Shown here in pieces: positions 43,842 through 53,027 of a DNA stretch of 64,000 bases (its first letter is position 1; each line of letters opens with the position of its first letter). The notes beneath the pieces are model-generated. The model saw only the letters and a list, made by a program, of their open reading frames with translations, was not told the origin of the DNA and searched no databases. This stretch comes from Flavisolibacter sp. (lineage in GTDB: Bacteria; Bacteroidota; Bacteroidia; Chitinophagales; Chitinophagaceae), in NCBI GenBank assembly GCA_028288675.1, contig JAQBNG010000146.1, forward strand, positions 1 to 64,000. The letters are read 5' to 3'. Position numbers and translations under genes: made by a program.

Positions 43842-44072
43842 ATGAATCCGCTTCAAAACGATAACCAACCCCAGGACGATACACCTTTAGCAGAAACAGG
43901 CAATGCCTCCAATCCATCGCCGCGGCCTGATAATTTAGAAGCTATGAATGATAACCAATTCTTAGGTGCAGGCGCCGAAAAATACTTGCGGGAAGTTGCC
44001 AGCATCGAAGACGTTCCAGATCCACAAGACCAACAGGATATGGACGAAATGATAGAAGCAGAAAAGGGATAG
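43842..44072 (+). CDS. Small acidic hydrophilic protein
   Basis: The ATG at 43842 (MNPLQNDNQPQDDTPLAETG) gives 76 residues. The track's earlier ATG at 43797 adds an unlikely Tyr-rich leader. The protein is acidic, lacks hydrophobic segments and is probably disordered in its first half, with an acidic helix at the end (DPQDQQDMDEMIEAEKG). I do not recognise a family. The composition resembles the other small hydrophilic gene in this window (52362). Confidence 0.6.
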   Translation: MNPLQNDNQPQDDTPLAETGNASNPSPRPDNLEAMNDNQFLGAGAEKYLREVASIEDVPDPQDQQDMDEMIEAEKG

Positions 44073-44155
44073 CCGGCTATTTTTATGCATTGATAACGGA
44101 AAGGAAATCTGGCTGCATCACCCTCATGTAAATCCGGTCATTTGCACTTATGAAG

Positions 44156-45220
44156 TCATTTCTTTGCTCTTTCATACTGTACCGGCCATGATACATCTAC
44201 ACCAACTTCTTTAGCGGCGTGTAAACTAAAATACGGTTCCCGCAAAAGCTGCCGGGCCAGGAATATTAAATCAGCCTGTCCATCGGCGAGTATGCCTTCC
44301 GCTTCTTTAGCAGTTGTAATGAGGCCAACAGCACCCGTCATAATTCCTGCTTCTTTTTTTATGCGTTCGGCAAATGATGTTTGATACAAAGGGCCAGGAG
44401 TAATTTTTTGCTGTGGTGAGTTGCCACCGCTTGAGCAATCAATTAAATCAACACCTTTCTCTTTTAAAACTTTCGATAGTGCCACTGATTCTTCAATTGT
44501 CCAGCCGCCGGGTACCCAATCGGTAGCAGAGATGCGGACAAACAGCGGCATTTCATTGCCCCATACTTCTCTTATTGCTGCTATTATTTCTATAACAAAT
44601 CGTGTTCTGTTTTCAAAGGAGCCTCCATATTCATCTTGCCGGTGGTTACTAAGGGGCGATAAAAATTCGTGAAGAAGGTAACCATGTGCTCCATGCAGTT
44701 CAATAATTTGAAAGCCTGCTTCTTTTGCACGAATAGCACCCTGCCTGAACTCTTCTATTATCCTTTTAACTTCTTCTTTTGTTAGTTCATGAGGCACCGG
44801 TTCTCCCTCTTTATATGGAACGGCACTTGGTGCTTCTGTTACCCAGGGCTGCTCGTCTTCGGCCAAAGAGGCATTGCCTTCCCACGGGCGGTGATGACTG
44901 GCCTTGCGACCTGCATGAGCTAATTGAATACCCACAACAGCTCCTTGCGCTTTTATAAAATCGGTAATTCTCTTCAGACCTTCAATATGGTCATTTTTAT
45001 AAATACCAAGGTCGTGTGGGGTAATTCTTCCGGCTGCGGAAATGGCTGCTGCTTCGGTAAAAACAAGCGCCGCACCACCCACGGCCCTGCTACCTAAATG
45101 CACCAGGTGCCAGTCATTTGCAAAACCATCAACACTGCTGTACTGGCACATGGGCGAAACCACAATTCTATTTTTTAAAACGATTGATTTGATTGTAAGC
45201 GGTTGAAACAAATTTGCCAT
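44156..45220 (-). CDS. NADH:flavin oxidoreductase, old yellow enzyme family (YqjM/NamA-like)
   Basis: The 354-residue FMN-binding (beta/alpha)8 barrel reduces activated C=C bonds of enones with NAD(P)H. YqjM-class features are the opening LFQPLTIKSIVLKNRIVVSPMCQYSS with the Cys of the PMCQYS motif. They also include GIQLAHAGRKAS, the active-site HGAHGYLLHEFLSP (His-Ala-His-type pair), and the C-terminal arm. The FMN phosphate motif is in GAVGLITTAKEAEGIL. It is cytoplasmic, has no signal peptide, and is a single gene convergent with its plus-strand neighbour. The substrate is unknown. Confidence 0.93.
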   Translation of the reverse strand: MANLFQPLTIKSIVLKNRIVVSPMCQYSSVDGFANDWHLVHLGSRAVGGAALVFTEAAAISAAGRITPHDLGIYKNDHIEGLKRITDFIKAQGAVVGIQLAHAGRKASHHRPWEGNASLAEDEQPWVTEAPSAVPYKEGEPVPHELTKEEVKRIIEEFRQGAIRAKEAGFQIIELHGAHGYLLHEFLSPLSNHRQDEYGGSFENRTRFVIEIIAAIREVWGNEMPLFVRISATDWVPGGWTIEESVALSKVLKEKGVDLIDCSSGGNSPQQKITPGPLYQTSFAERIKKEAGIMTGAVGLITTAKEAEGILADGQADLIFLARQLLREPYFSLHAAKEVGVDVSWPVQYERAKK

Positions 45221-45478
45221 AGTAAACAGTTGGATTGCAAAGTTGCGGCCACAACTTTTACAGTGCCGGAAGTGAGTAAAATTTACTGGTTTCCACTTAC
45301 ATTTTATTATGGAATTATGTACTGGATAAACAAAAATTACTTAGATAAGAGAAACAGGCCCAGGTACTATTGCAATTCTCCAAGCCTGGAAATACATTGT
45401 AACGGAAGACTTTTACCGACTTGAAAGTCACAGCATTACAATCCAACGCATCATCCTAACACTAAAAAAACGCCTTCC

Positions 45479-46900
45479 ATGAAAACCAGGATTCTTTTAT
45501 CTATTTCCCTATTGCTTGCTATTGCACACTCTTATGCACAGGTAAAAATCGGCAATAACCCGAACTCAATTAATGCCAACTCGCTTTTTGAAATGGAGAG
45601 TACCAATAAAGGCTTGCTGGCCCCGAGAGTTGCTCTGAACAGTGTTTCGTCGGCGTCTCCTTTAACCGCCCCGGTTCCATCAGGCATGCTTGTGTACAGC
45701 AGTGGCGGAACATTGCCAGATGGTTTTTATTTCTGGAACGGCACTAAGTGGTTAGCCATTCAATCTGCTGGTAATACCCGTACAAATTATGTTTTGGTAA
45801 AATCACCTGCCGACTTGCCGGCACCCATTAGTGGCGTTATTACACTTGTAGCAGGCACTACTTACGAGGTAAACGGAACCATCGCATTAACCAGCAAAAT
45901 CAATTTAAATGGTTGTTACATGGTGGGTATGGATGCCAACAATGATAAATTAGTTTATACACCTGGCACCGGTGAATTATTTACCGGCACGAAAGGCGGT
46001 ACCATAAAAACATTGACCCTTGTAGCAAATACAGCGGGTTCGAAATTGTTTAATGTCAGCCTTGTGGCAACTGAAAATCTTTTGGTACGGGATGTTATTA
46101 TTGCCAACTGTGCTGATGTGGGATTAGTAAGGGGAGGAAATATTATCTTCTTCAGCGTTATTAATTATGCAGGCAACACAACTGGCATTACTTACCAGGA
46201 TAATATCAATCTATTGCTTGACAACACAGCATGGTTTTCGACTAACTCCGGAACTTTTGAAAAGATCATTGGGACGTTCACTATCATAGAAAAATTGGGT
46301 GGCTTTAGCCAGGCGGGAACAGGTACTATTGCTATGGATATCACAGGTATTACCACAATCAATGAAGTAGGCAATTTAAAGAATACTGCTTTCGTTGGAA
46401 CAGGTACAAGGATTAATGGAATTTTTTCAAAGAAATGGGAAGTGGAAGCAGCTGGCATCAACACCGAAAAAGATGCTTCGGCTACAGGCAGTTTATACAT
46501 CTCCACAGCTGCTTCCACAAATATTACTAACATTAATACACCTGTAAAAGTTGCCGGCACAACAACAGCAACAGAACTGGTTCGTTTTACATCGCCAACC
46601 AGCAACCGGTTGTTATATGATGGCACTAAAACAAGAACTTTTCAAGTGTCAGTTGCCCTATCAGCTACCGCTGCCAGCGGCACTTATATATACTCTTTTT
46701 ATATCTACAAAAACGGTGTACAGGTACCTTCTTCCCGGCAAAGAGTGAAAGTGTATTCTTCATTAGGAGATATACAATCCCTCCCGATTGTTTGCACCGT
46801 TACCCTGGCTGCTGGTGATTATATTGAGCTATGGGCAGAAAACAATGATGATGCCGTTACAGACATTACTGCTCAGAATATGACACTGACAGTCAAGTAA
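45479..46900 (+). CDS. Exported protein with Bacteroidota adhesin-type N-terminus and beta-helix-like body
   Basis: The 473-residue protein has a signal peptide (MKTRILLSISLLLAIAHSYAQ). The common surface-protein N-terminus VKIGNNPNSINANSLFEMES... LLAPRVAL follows, with GMLVYSSGGTLPDGFYFWNG. This is the same kind of start as the S74 protein at 30612. The middle (about 120-330) is rich in regular short strands as in pectate-lyase-like beta helices. The end (about 380-473) is a C1q/TNF-like beta sandwich (TYIYSFYIYKNGVQV, YIELWAENNDD). There is no T9SS domain. It is 30 bases upstream of the T9SS protein at 46931, likely the same operon. The function is unknown. Confidence 0.78.
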   Translation: MKTRILLSISLLLAIAHSYAQVKIGNNPNSINANSLFEMESTNKGLLAPRVALNSVSSASPLTAPVPSGMLVYSSGGTLPDGFYFWNGTKWLAIQSAGNTRTNYVLVKSPADLPAPISGVITLVAGTTYEVNGTIALTSKINLNGCYMVGMDANNDKLVYTPGTGELFTGTKGGTIKTLTLVANTAGSKLFNVSLVATENLLVRDVIIANCADVGLVRGGNIIFFSVINYAGNTTGITYQDNINLLLDNTAWFSTNSGTFEKIIGTFTIIEKLGGFSQAGTGTIAMDITGITTINEVGNLKNTAFVGTGTRINGIFSKKWEVEAAGINTEKDASATGSLYISTAASTNITNINTPVKVAGTTTATELVRFTSPTSNRLLYDGTKTRTFQVSVALSATAASGTYIYSFYIYKNGVQVPSSRQRVKVYSSLGDIQSLPIVCTVTLAAGDYIELWAENNDDAVTDITAQNMTLTVK

Positions 46901-46930
46901 CACCACAAATTCAAGCAACAAATTCGTCCC

Positions 46931-48349
46931 ATGAAAATTAAAATTTTACAGGCCCTATTATATATTTTTTGCTTACAAGGATTGGCCCAGCAGCCGGTAA
47001 CCAATTCCGGCAACTGGCAAATACATCCTGGCGGCTCTTTAAGCATAGCAGGAAGTTTTACCAATACCGCATCAGCCAACTTTTTAAATAACGGAAGTGT
47101 TTATGCAAAGGGCAGCATCACTTCAGACCAGCCTGCTATGATTGCAGGTACCGGTACTATTTTTCTAAATGGCAGCACTACACAAACAATAGCTGGCACA
47201 ACTTCATTCAGAACGAACCATATTACCACAGATAACGCCGGTGGATTCATACTGAACACAGATTTAAGTATTAGCGGCGTTCATACATTTACCAATGGCA
47301 TCATCAATACATCTGTAACGCCTACCTATATAATTTATGAGAACGGCGCTACCTACACTGGTGATAATGATGCCCGCCATATAGCCGGGTGGGCAAAAAA
47401 AGTGGGGGCAACTGATTTTATTTTTCCTGTTGGAAATGGCACCGTAGAAAGAACAATAAGACTTAATAGTTTAACTGCACCAAGCGAGTTCGCGGTTAGA
47501 CATAATGCTCCCTCTCCAAACCCCTACCAATTAATTACCCCTCTTATGGCAGTAAACTCTGACGAAAATTGGGAGGTGACTAAAACGTATGGAGGCAACG
47601 CAAGTGTTACTCTAACTTGGGATAATAGCAAGGTTCCTTTTTTTAATTGGACAGTAGCAGACGTACGCGTAGCCGCTTACAACGGAAGCAACTATTGGTT
47701 TAATGCAGGCGGGAGCGCCACCGGTGATGCAAGCACTGGAACCATCACTTCAAATGTTGTCTCCTTATTTAACCGGTTTACGTTTGCTGGCACTTCGGAT
47801 GTTCTTCCGGTAACACTTATCGGTTTTAATGCAAAGAGGAACAATAAATACACAGAGATATTATGGAAGACAGCTAATGAGAATAATATAGAATACTATA
47901 CAACAGAGCGAAGTGATAACGGCAGTTATTTTTATAGTCTTACCCAGGTAAGAGCACATAATTTACCGGACATACAAGACTACTTTGTTGCAGATAAAAA
48001 AACAGTAAACCAGTATGCTTATTATCGTTTAAAGATCGTTAGTACCGGGGGCAATATTCAGTATTCATCTGTTATAAAAGTTAGCAACCTCAACCCGGTT
48101 ACATCGTTACACTTGCAAAGCAACCCGGTTAAAAGCAGGCTTACACTTGTACCGCTTAACGGGTTAAACGGATCGTTCGATTATCACATTTTTTCTGCCG
48201 GCGCACAACTGGTTCAAAAGGGAAAAATAAATATTCAAAGTGGTGGGCAGGTTGAATTGCCGCTTCGTATCAATGCAAAGCCAGGCAGCTATACTTTAAC
48301 GGTTAGTAGCAAGGAACAGAACTTTACTATCAGGTTTATAGTGCAATAA
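46931..48349 (+). CDS. T9SS type A sorting domain-containing surface protein
   Basis: A 472-residue exported protein with signal peptide (MKIKILQALLYIFCLQGLAQ). The N-terminal part has repetitive beta strands (NSGNWQIHPGGSLSIAGSF), and the middle carries the frequent Bacteroidota module LPVTLIGFNAKRNNKYTEIL followed by WKTANENNIEYYTTERS. The last about 80 residues are a type A sorting domain (LHLQSNPVKSRLTLVP ... FTIRFIVQ). It is probably secreted and attached to the surface together with the product of the upstream gene. A terminator follows 28 bases after the stop. Confidence 0.85.
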   Translation: MKIKILQALLYIFCLQGLAQQPVTNSGNWQIHPGGSLSIAGSFTNTASANFLNNGSVYAKGSITSDQPAMIAGTGTIFLNGSTTQTIAGTTSFRTNHITTDNAGGFILNTDLSISGVHTFTNGIINTSVTPTYIIYENGATYTGDNDARHIAGWAKKVGATDFIFPVGNGTVERTIRLNSLTAPSEFAVRHNAPSPNPYQLITPLMAVNSDENWEVTKTYGGNASVTLTWDNSKVPFFNWTVADVRVAAYNGSNYWFNAGGSATGDASTGTITSNVVSLFNRFTFAGTSDVLPVTLIGFNAKRNNKYTEILWKTANENNIEYYTTERSDNGSYFYSLTQVRAHNLPDIQDYFVADKKTVNQYAYYRLKIVSTGGNIQYSSVIKVSNLNPVTSLHLQSNPVKSRLTLVPLNGLNGSFDYHIFSAGAQLVQKGKINIQSGGQVELPLRINAKPGSYTLTVSSKEQNFTIRFIVQ

Positions 48350-48377
48350 ATAACTGGTATTTGTAAAATTTTAATTG

Positions 48378-48410
48378 ATCCCCCCTTTTGTAAAAGAAAG
48401 GGGATTCTTT
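48378..48410 (+). terminator. Terminator of the 46931 gene
   Basis: ATCCCCcc and AGGGGAT (48399-48405) with inner CTTTT/AAAAG pairs make a hairpin ending in TCTTTTG. It overlaps the edge of repeat R2 copy 2. Confidence 0.6.
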
Positions 48411-48499
48411 TGAACCAGGAGGAAGAATATCTATTTGGCTTTACTTGCGTCGCACTCTTGTACGTCCGTATTACTATGCAGCAATTTTCAACCACGGTT
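48401..48499 (-). repeat. Dispersed repeat family R2, copy 2
   Basis: This is the reverse-complement match of 2728-2822. It holds the identical 20-mer at 48445-48464, and TGGTTG...TGCTG.ATAG.A.TAC is shared on one side and ATAGATATTCT on the other. The track ORF at 48289-48495 is a reading of it. Confidence 0.7.
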
Positions 48500-48571
48500 T
48501 AAATTTGCGATTTACAAAAATTAAAAAATGGCTGACTCATTTACGGCTGCACTCTTAAATTACTCAATCAT

Positions 48572-49345
48572 TTAATTATACCATTTTATCGCAAAATAGG
48601 TACAAGGTTCGGCGCCTGCATTTGTCACATTGTGTAATACATTAGGCCGGGCTAAAATCAAAGAGCCAGGCGCCGCTTTCAATTTTTCTTCACCCATACT
48701 TACAATGACATTCCCTTTTATGAGGAACATAATTTCTTCGGCCCTGTGCTCATGAGGCGGATGGCTTTCCTGCGATCCATTGAGTGTTGTAACATGTGTT
48801 TCAAAACGGGTAAACATAGATGAAGGCCGGTCAAAAACCGGCCGCGATTCTCCTTTGGCGGTCTTCTTCACCGTAAGTTCATTCCAGTCTTTTACTAAAG
48901 ACCCACCGCCATCTTTCCCACGGGCAATATTGACCGTGGATTTGGACCTGAACCCCAATACATAATACGTTACCGGAAGCGCCGAACTATTTTGAAAGCT
49001 TTGTGTATCGCCGGCAACTATCAGCGCAAGGCTTCCAGGGCCTATCATTTTACTGCTGTCATTTATGGTGATGGTTAGCTGCCCATCTTTTACAATGATC
49101 AATTCTTCACGGTCATTTATGGCACGGGGTGGATGATTTGTTTTTCCAGGCGCCAATGTCGAAACATGAACGCTTAAGTTTTCTAGGTCAGTGGTGGATC
49201 CTTCCCATTTTACTTTTTTCTTAAATGCTGTATCTATCCTTCCATTGATGTTATCTAAATTATAAACTCCAGATAGTAAAGGAAGTAATTGTGCTTTTAC
49301 TAATGATGTTATTGATAGTAAGAAAAGAAAGAATAGTGGTTTCAT
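48572..49345 (-). CDS. Exported double-cupin protein
   Basis: The 257-residue protein has a signal peptide (MKPLFFLFLLSITSLVKAQ) and two cupin barrels. The first has LAPGKTNHPPRAINDREELI and the second has SHPPHEHRAEEIMFLIKG with the HxH...E metal ligands (HEHRAEE). The second barrel ends with the matching His in RPNVLHNVTNAG. The first barrel has only part of the ligand set, so probably only the second is metal-loaded. It could be a periplasmic oxygenase, isomerase or binding protein; there is no sequence basis to choose. It is divergent from the PQQ dehydrogenase gene. Confidence 0.88.
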   Translation of the reverse strand: MKPLFFLFLLSITSLVKAQLLPLLSGVYNLDNINGRIDTAFKKKVKWEGSTTDLENLSVHVSTLAPGKTNHPPRAINDREELIIVKDGQLTITINDSSKMIGPGSLALIVAGDTQSFQNSSALPVTYYVLGFRSKSTVNIARGKDGGGSLVKDWNELTVKKTAKGESRPVFDRPSSMFTRFETHVTTLNGSQESHPPHEHRAEEIMFLIKGNVIVSMGEEKLKAAPGSLILARPNVLHNVTNAGAEPCTYFAIKWYN

Positions 49346-49604
49346 AAATAGAAAATTACAATAGAAAATGCAACTGCTGACAGATGTCTTTACTTTTTAC
49401 TATGCAGATAAAAGGCAAAGCATCATCTTGATATTACTGCGCATAACTATATTTTGATTTACTTTTCACATCATACATTTTAAAATGATTCGGATGACCA
49501 TCGTAACGAATGCTGCAATTGGAAACATTACTCGTGCTGTTACTAACAAAGAACTACTAAGTCTAAACCATAAAAATTGTCATCCGCCACTCAGCCTTCT
49601 AAGG

Positions 49605-51821
49605 ATGTATGAATATCTAACAGCGCCTGTTTTAAAAAGTATCAAGGCAATTACCAGCAGCAGTAGTAAAAACATACTGGCAATTCTATCCATTTCACTG
49701 CTGGTTCTTTCTGCCTGCAAACAAAAGAAGGCTTATACGGGATGGGCAACCGCCAAAGGCTCTGCAGAAGCTATTCATTACTCCTCGCTTACCGAGATAG
49801 ATACAACTAATGTTACACAATTAGAAGTGTCCTGGGAATATCATACAGGTGATGCTGACACGGTTCATCATTCGCAAATACAATGCAACCCAATAGTTAT
49901 TGACGGCATACTTTACGGCACATCGCCACAAATGAAATTGTTTGCAATTGATGCAGCAAGCGGCAAGGAAAAGTGGGTGTTCAATCCGTTTGATACACTG
50001 GCAGGTAACAAGGTGGCTTTTTTTATTATGAATAATTCACGGGGTGTTGCTTACTGGACAGATGGTGCCGAAGACAAGCGAATCTATTATACAGCAGGCT
50101 CACAGCTTTACTGCATCAATGCCGCAAATGGCAAGCCTGTAGCCACTTTTGGTGATAGCGGCAGGCTTGATTTGCACGATGGTCTTGACCGTGATGTGAA
50201 AGATTTATTCGTCACTTCTACCTCCGCTCCTACTATTTACAAAGACCTGCTGATTACCGGAACACGGGTCGATGAAGGCCCTGCCGCTGCACCGGGACAC
50301 ATCCGGGCCTTTGATGTGCGTACCGGTAAGCGCCGCTGGATATTTCATACCATACCATATCCCGGCGAACCCGGTTTTGAAAGTTGGGAAGACACGACCG
50401 CCTATAAATTTATTGGCGGCGCCAATGCATGGAGTGGCTTTAGCTTAGATGTGGAGCGGGGTATTTTATTCGCTCCTATCGGTTCTGCTTCCTATGATTT
50501 TTATGGAGGTAAGCGGCTTGGAAATAACTTATTTGCCAACTCCTTATTGGCGCTTGATGCTGGCACAGGAAAGCGTTTATGGCATTTTCAGCAAATTCAT
50601 CACGATGTTTGGGACAGGGACTTATCATCACCTCCCGCCTTGGTTCAACTAAAAAAAGAAGGCAAAACAATTGATGCCGTAGCACTTACAACAAAGTCAG
50701 GTTTTGTTTTTTTATTTGAAAGGGAAACCGGTAAATCAATCTATCCTATTGAAGAAAGACCAGTGCCAACTACATCCGATCTTACAGGTGAAAAACTGTC
50801 GCCTACACAACCCTACCCTACCAAACCTTCGCCCTTTATGAGGCAGTCTATGACAGAAGGCGACATCAATCTTTTTCTCTCCGACAGTTCTTATGCCGAT
50901 ATAAAAACCCGTCGGGCATCTTATAAAAACGACAACATGTGGCACCCGCCATCGTTACAGGGAACTATTATGTTTCCGGGCCTTGATGGCGGTAGCGAAT
51001 GGGGTGGCCCATCGTATGACCCTGAAACTAATATGCTGTATGTAAATGCCAACGAAATGCCTTGGTTAATTACTTCCATTGCTGTAAAAAACAAAGCAGC
51101 GGCAAAAGAAAATTATGGACAGGCAGGCATGCGGCTGTATCAATCTAACTGTATGACCTGCCATGGCCGGGAGCAGCAAGGGTCGGGTAATTTTCCAGCA
51201 TTGACAGGTGCTGAGAAAAAATATTCACTGGCGGCATTCGATGCACTCCTCCAATCGGGCAGGCGCATGATGCCAGCCTTCAAACAATTAAATACCGGCG
51301 AACGGGAAGCAATTGCCTCCTTTGTATTAAATGAAACTGCTTTAAAAAACAAACCTTTCGTGGCCACGATAAAAGACGACCCTACCAGCCTGCCTTACTC
51401 TATCACCGGCTATCACAAATTTTTAAGCAAGGAAGGGTACCCTGCAATTTCACCACCCTGGGGTACATTAAATGCGCTGGACTTAAATACCGGCGAGTGG
51501 ATTTGGAAAAAGACACTTGGCAACGACACCAGTTTCAAAAAAGCAAAGGCACCAACAGGCACTGAGAATTACGGCGCCTCTGTAGTAACGGCCGGCGGCT
51601 TGCTGTTTATTGGTGCTACTAAAGATGGAAAGTTCAGGGCTTTCAATAAACGGACCGGCACATTGTTATGGGAGTATAATTTACCGGCTCCTGCTTATGC
51701 AACACCGGCTGTTTATGAATTGGCTGGAAGGCAGTACATCGTAATCGCCTGCGGCGGTGGAAAGATGGGAACAAAATCAGGTGATAGCTATGTGGCTTTT
51801 GCATTACCTCATGAAAAATGA
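49605..51821 (+). CDS. PQQ-dependent dehydrogenase with internal cytochrome c domain, lipoprotein
   Basis: I choose the ATG at 49605, giving a lipoprotein signal (KNILAILSISLLVLSACKQK) and 738 residues. The track start at 49485 adds 40 residues ahead of it. The body is an eight-bladed quinoprotein propeller (YGTSPQMKLFAIDAASGKEK, LFANSLLALDAGTGKRLWHF, QQIHHDVWDRDL). Inserted late is a class I cytochrome c segment with heme motif CMTCH (about residue 516) and a probable axial Met in RRMMPAF. The propeller resumes after it. The family includes membrane glucose and other sugar or alcohol dehydrogenases that feed electrons to the respiratory chain. It acts in the periplasm. No PQQ synthesis genes are in the window. 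Confidence 0.9.
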   Translation: MYEYLTAPVLKSIKAITSSSSKNILAILSISLLVLSACKQKKAYTGWATAKGSAEAIHYSSLTEIDTTNVTQLEVSWEYHTGDADTVHHSQIQCNPIVIDGILYGTSPQMKLFAIDAASGKEKWVFNPFDTLAGNKVAFFIMNNSRGVAYWTDGAEDKRIYYTAGSQLYCINAANGKPVATFGDSGRLDLHDGLDRDVKDLFVTSTSAPTIYKDLLITGTRVDEGPAAAPGHIRAFDVRTGKRRWIFHTIPYPGEPGFESWEDTTAYKFIGGANAWSGFSLDVERGILFAPIGSASYDFYGGKRLGNNLFANSLLALDAGTGKRLWHFQQIHHDVWDRDLSSPPALVQLKKEGKTIDAVALTTKSGFVFLFERETGKSIYPIEERPVPTTSDLTGEKLSPTQPYPTKPSPFMRQSMTEGDINLFLSDSSYADIKTRRASYKNDNMWHPPSLQGTIMFPGLDGGSEWGGPSYDPETNMLYVNANEMPWLITSIAVKNKAAAKENYGQAGMRLYQSNCMTCHGREQQGSGNFPALTGAEKKYSLAAFDALLQSGRRMMPAFKQLNTGEREAIASFVLNETALKNKPFVATIKDDPTSLPYSITGYHKFLSKEGYPAISPPWGTLNALDLNTGEWIWKKTLGNDTSFKKAKAPTGTENYGASVVTAGGLLFIGATKDGKFRAFNKRTGTLLWEYNLPAPAYATPAVYELAGRQYIVIACGGGKMGTKSGDSYVAFALPHEK

Positions 51822-52361
51822 GGCAGCGCTTACTTCCGGATTCTTCAATAAAATAGCGTTGCTCCCTGTTTACATTGTGAAAAATTAATTCTATCGAAAC
51901 CGGGTTCAACATCCTTCTTTATCCAATCAATATGCTTGCCTTCATCGGCTGGATAGGAATCATTTTCTAACGGCTTCTTTTTACAAATTCACCCATAGCA
52001 TCAAACTGCTGCACCCGCCGTGTCCCGCAAAGCTGTGCTTAACAATCTGCTGGGTAAATTGTTCGTGTGAGGCCGGGTATGCCGGTATTATAAGAATTTA
52101 TTTTGCTGTAGTATAGAAAGTAAAACGCTGTAGAATATATCTCTGCTACAGATTTTATTACCCGGAAGGAAAACAAAAGCAACTATCGAAACATTTCCGG
52201 GAAGGCGCCTGATACGGCATAGTTTTTTAGCTGTTAATCTACATGGTTTTTTGCATTGACAAGCGACGGTAAAAACTGCAGGATAACAAATACACGTGGT
52301 ACCTGCAAACCGGGTTGACAGTGTAAAAAATTTTTATTATTCACCCCTAAATTTTTGTGTT
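51822..52361. other. Intergenic region, 540 bases, possible gene remnant
   Basis: No complete gene is seen. On the minus strand about 46 codons ending near 51836 are open and protein-like (ENDSYPADEGKHIDWIKKDV, FDRINFSQCKQGATLFY) but have no start codon and begin after a stop. This may be the tail of a decayed gene. The track ORF 51643-51912 is in another frame and overlaps the dehydrogenase. Confidence 0.4.
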
Positions 52362-52745
52362 ATGAACAGCGACAACAATAGCAGCCAGGAACAGAGAACC
52401 GGCGATGAGGATCAATTAAGAAGCAGTACCATGAATGAGACGATCAGGGAAGTAAACGGCGATACTAACATGGATTTAAACGACCTGAAAGATTCAGACC
52501 AGGTAAGCAAAAGTAGCAATCAAATGGGCTCAGGAGGCTCACACGATTCAGATCTTACACAGGGAATGAGCTACAATCCCAATGATGCTTCCGCCGTAAG
52601 AAGCGGTGGCACAACCGATATGGATAGCCAGACTTCGGGTGGTGCGGGATTGAACGATGGTGTCAGAAGTGGCATGGGATCGACCCTGACAACAAAAAGA
52701 AATGTAACAGGAAGTGACTTTGATGGACAAGACGCTTTTTCTTAG
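52362..52745 (+). CDS. Small Ser/Gly/Asp-rich hydrophilic protein
   Basis: The ATG at 52362 (MNSDNNSSQEQRTGDEDQLR) gives 127 residues. The track start 66 bases upstream lacks support. The protein has no hydrophobic segment and is rich in Ser, Gly, Asp and Asn, with pseudo-repeats (GGSHDSDLTQGMS, SGGTTDMDSQTSGGAGLNDG), so it is probably disordered. This composition resembles stress or desiccation-related hydrophilins, which is only an analogy. It has its own strong terminator. Confidence 0.65.
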   Translation: MNSDNNSSQEQRTGDEDQLRSSTMNETIREVNGDTNMDLNDLKDSDQVSKSSNQMGSGGSHDSDLTQGMSYNPNDASAVRSGGTTDMDSQTSGGAGLNDGVRSGMGSTLTTKRNVTGSDFDGQDAFS

Positions 52746-52785
52746 AAATTTTATATAGCAGAAATCCGGATTTGCGGACGATTTT

Positions 52786-52834
52786 GCAGGGTTATGCTTT
52801 TGTAGTAATACGATGGTATAACCCTGCTTTTTTA
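52786..52834 (+). terminator. Intrinsic terminator of the 52362 gene
   Basis: GCAGGGTTAT (52786-52795) and ATAACCCTGC (52818-52827) form a perfect 10-bp stem, followed by TTTTTTTATT. Confidence 0.85.
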
Positions 52835-53027
52835 TTGCCTAAGCTCCGCACTATAAGCAACGGGTATCTTTATTTAGTGACTGTTGTCAAATGTTTTTGC
52901 TATAATTATCTCCAGCAGCGTGGAGCAAATGCTGCATTAGATTAAAATTTATAGTCAGAAAGGATATAGAAACCCACACGTGTACTATCAATAGCAACGA
53001 ACTTCATGCAACTGTAAACTATAACGC

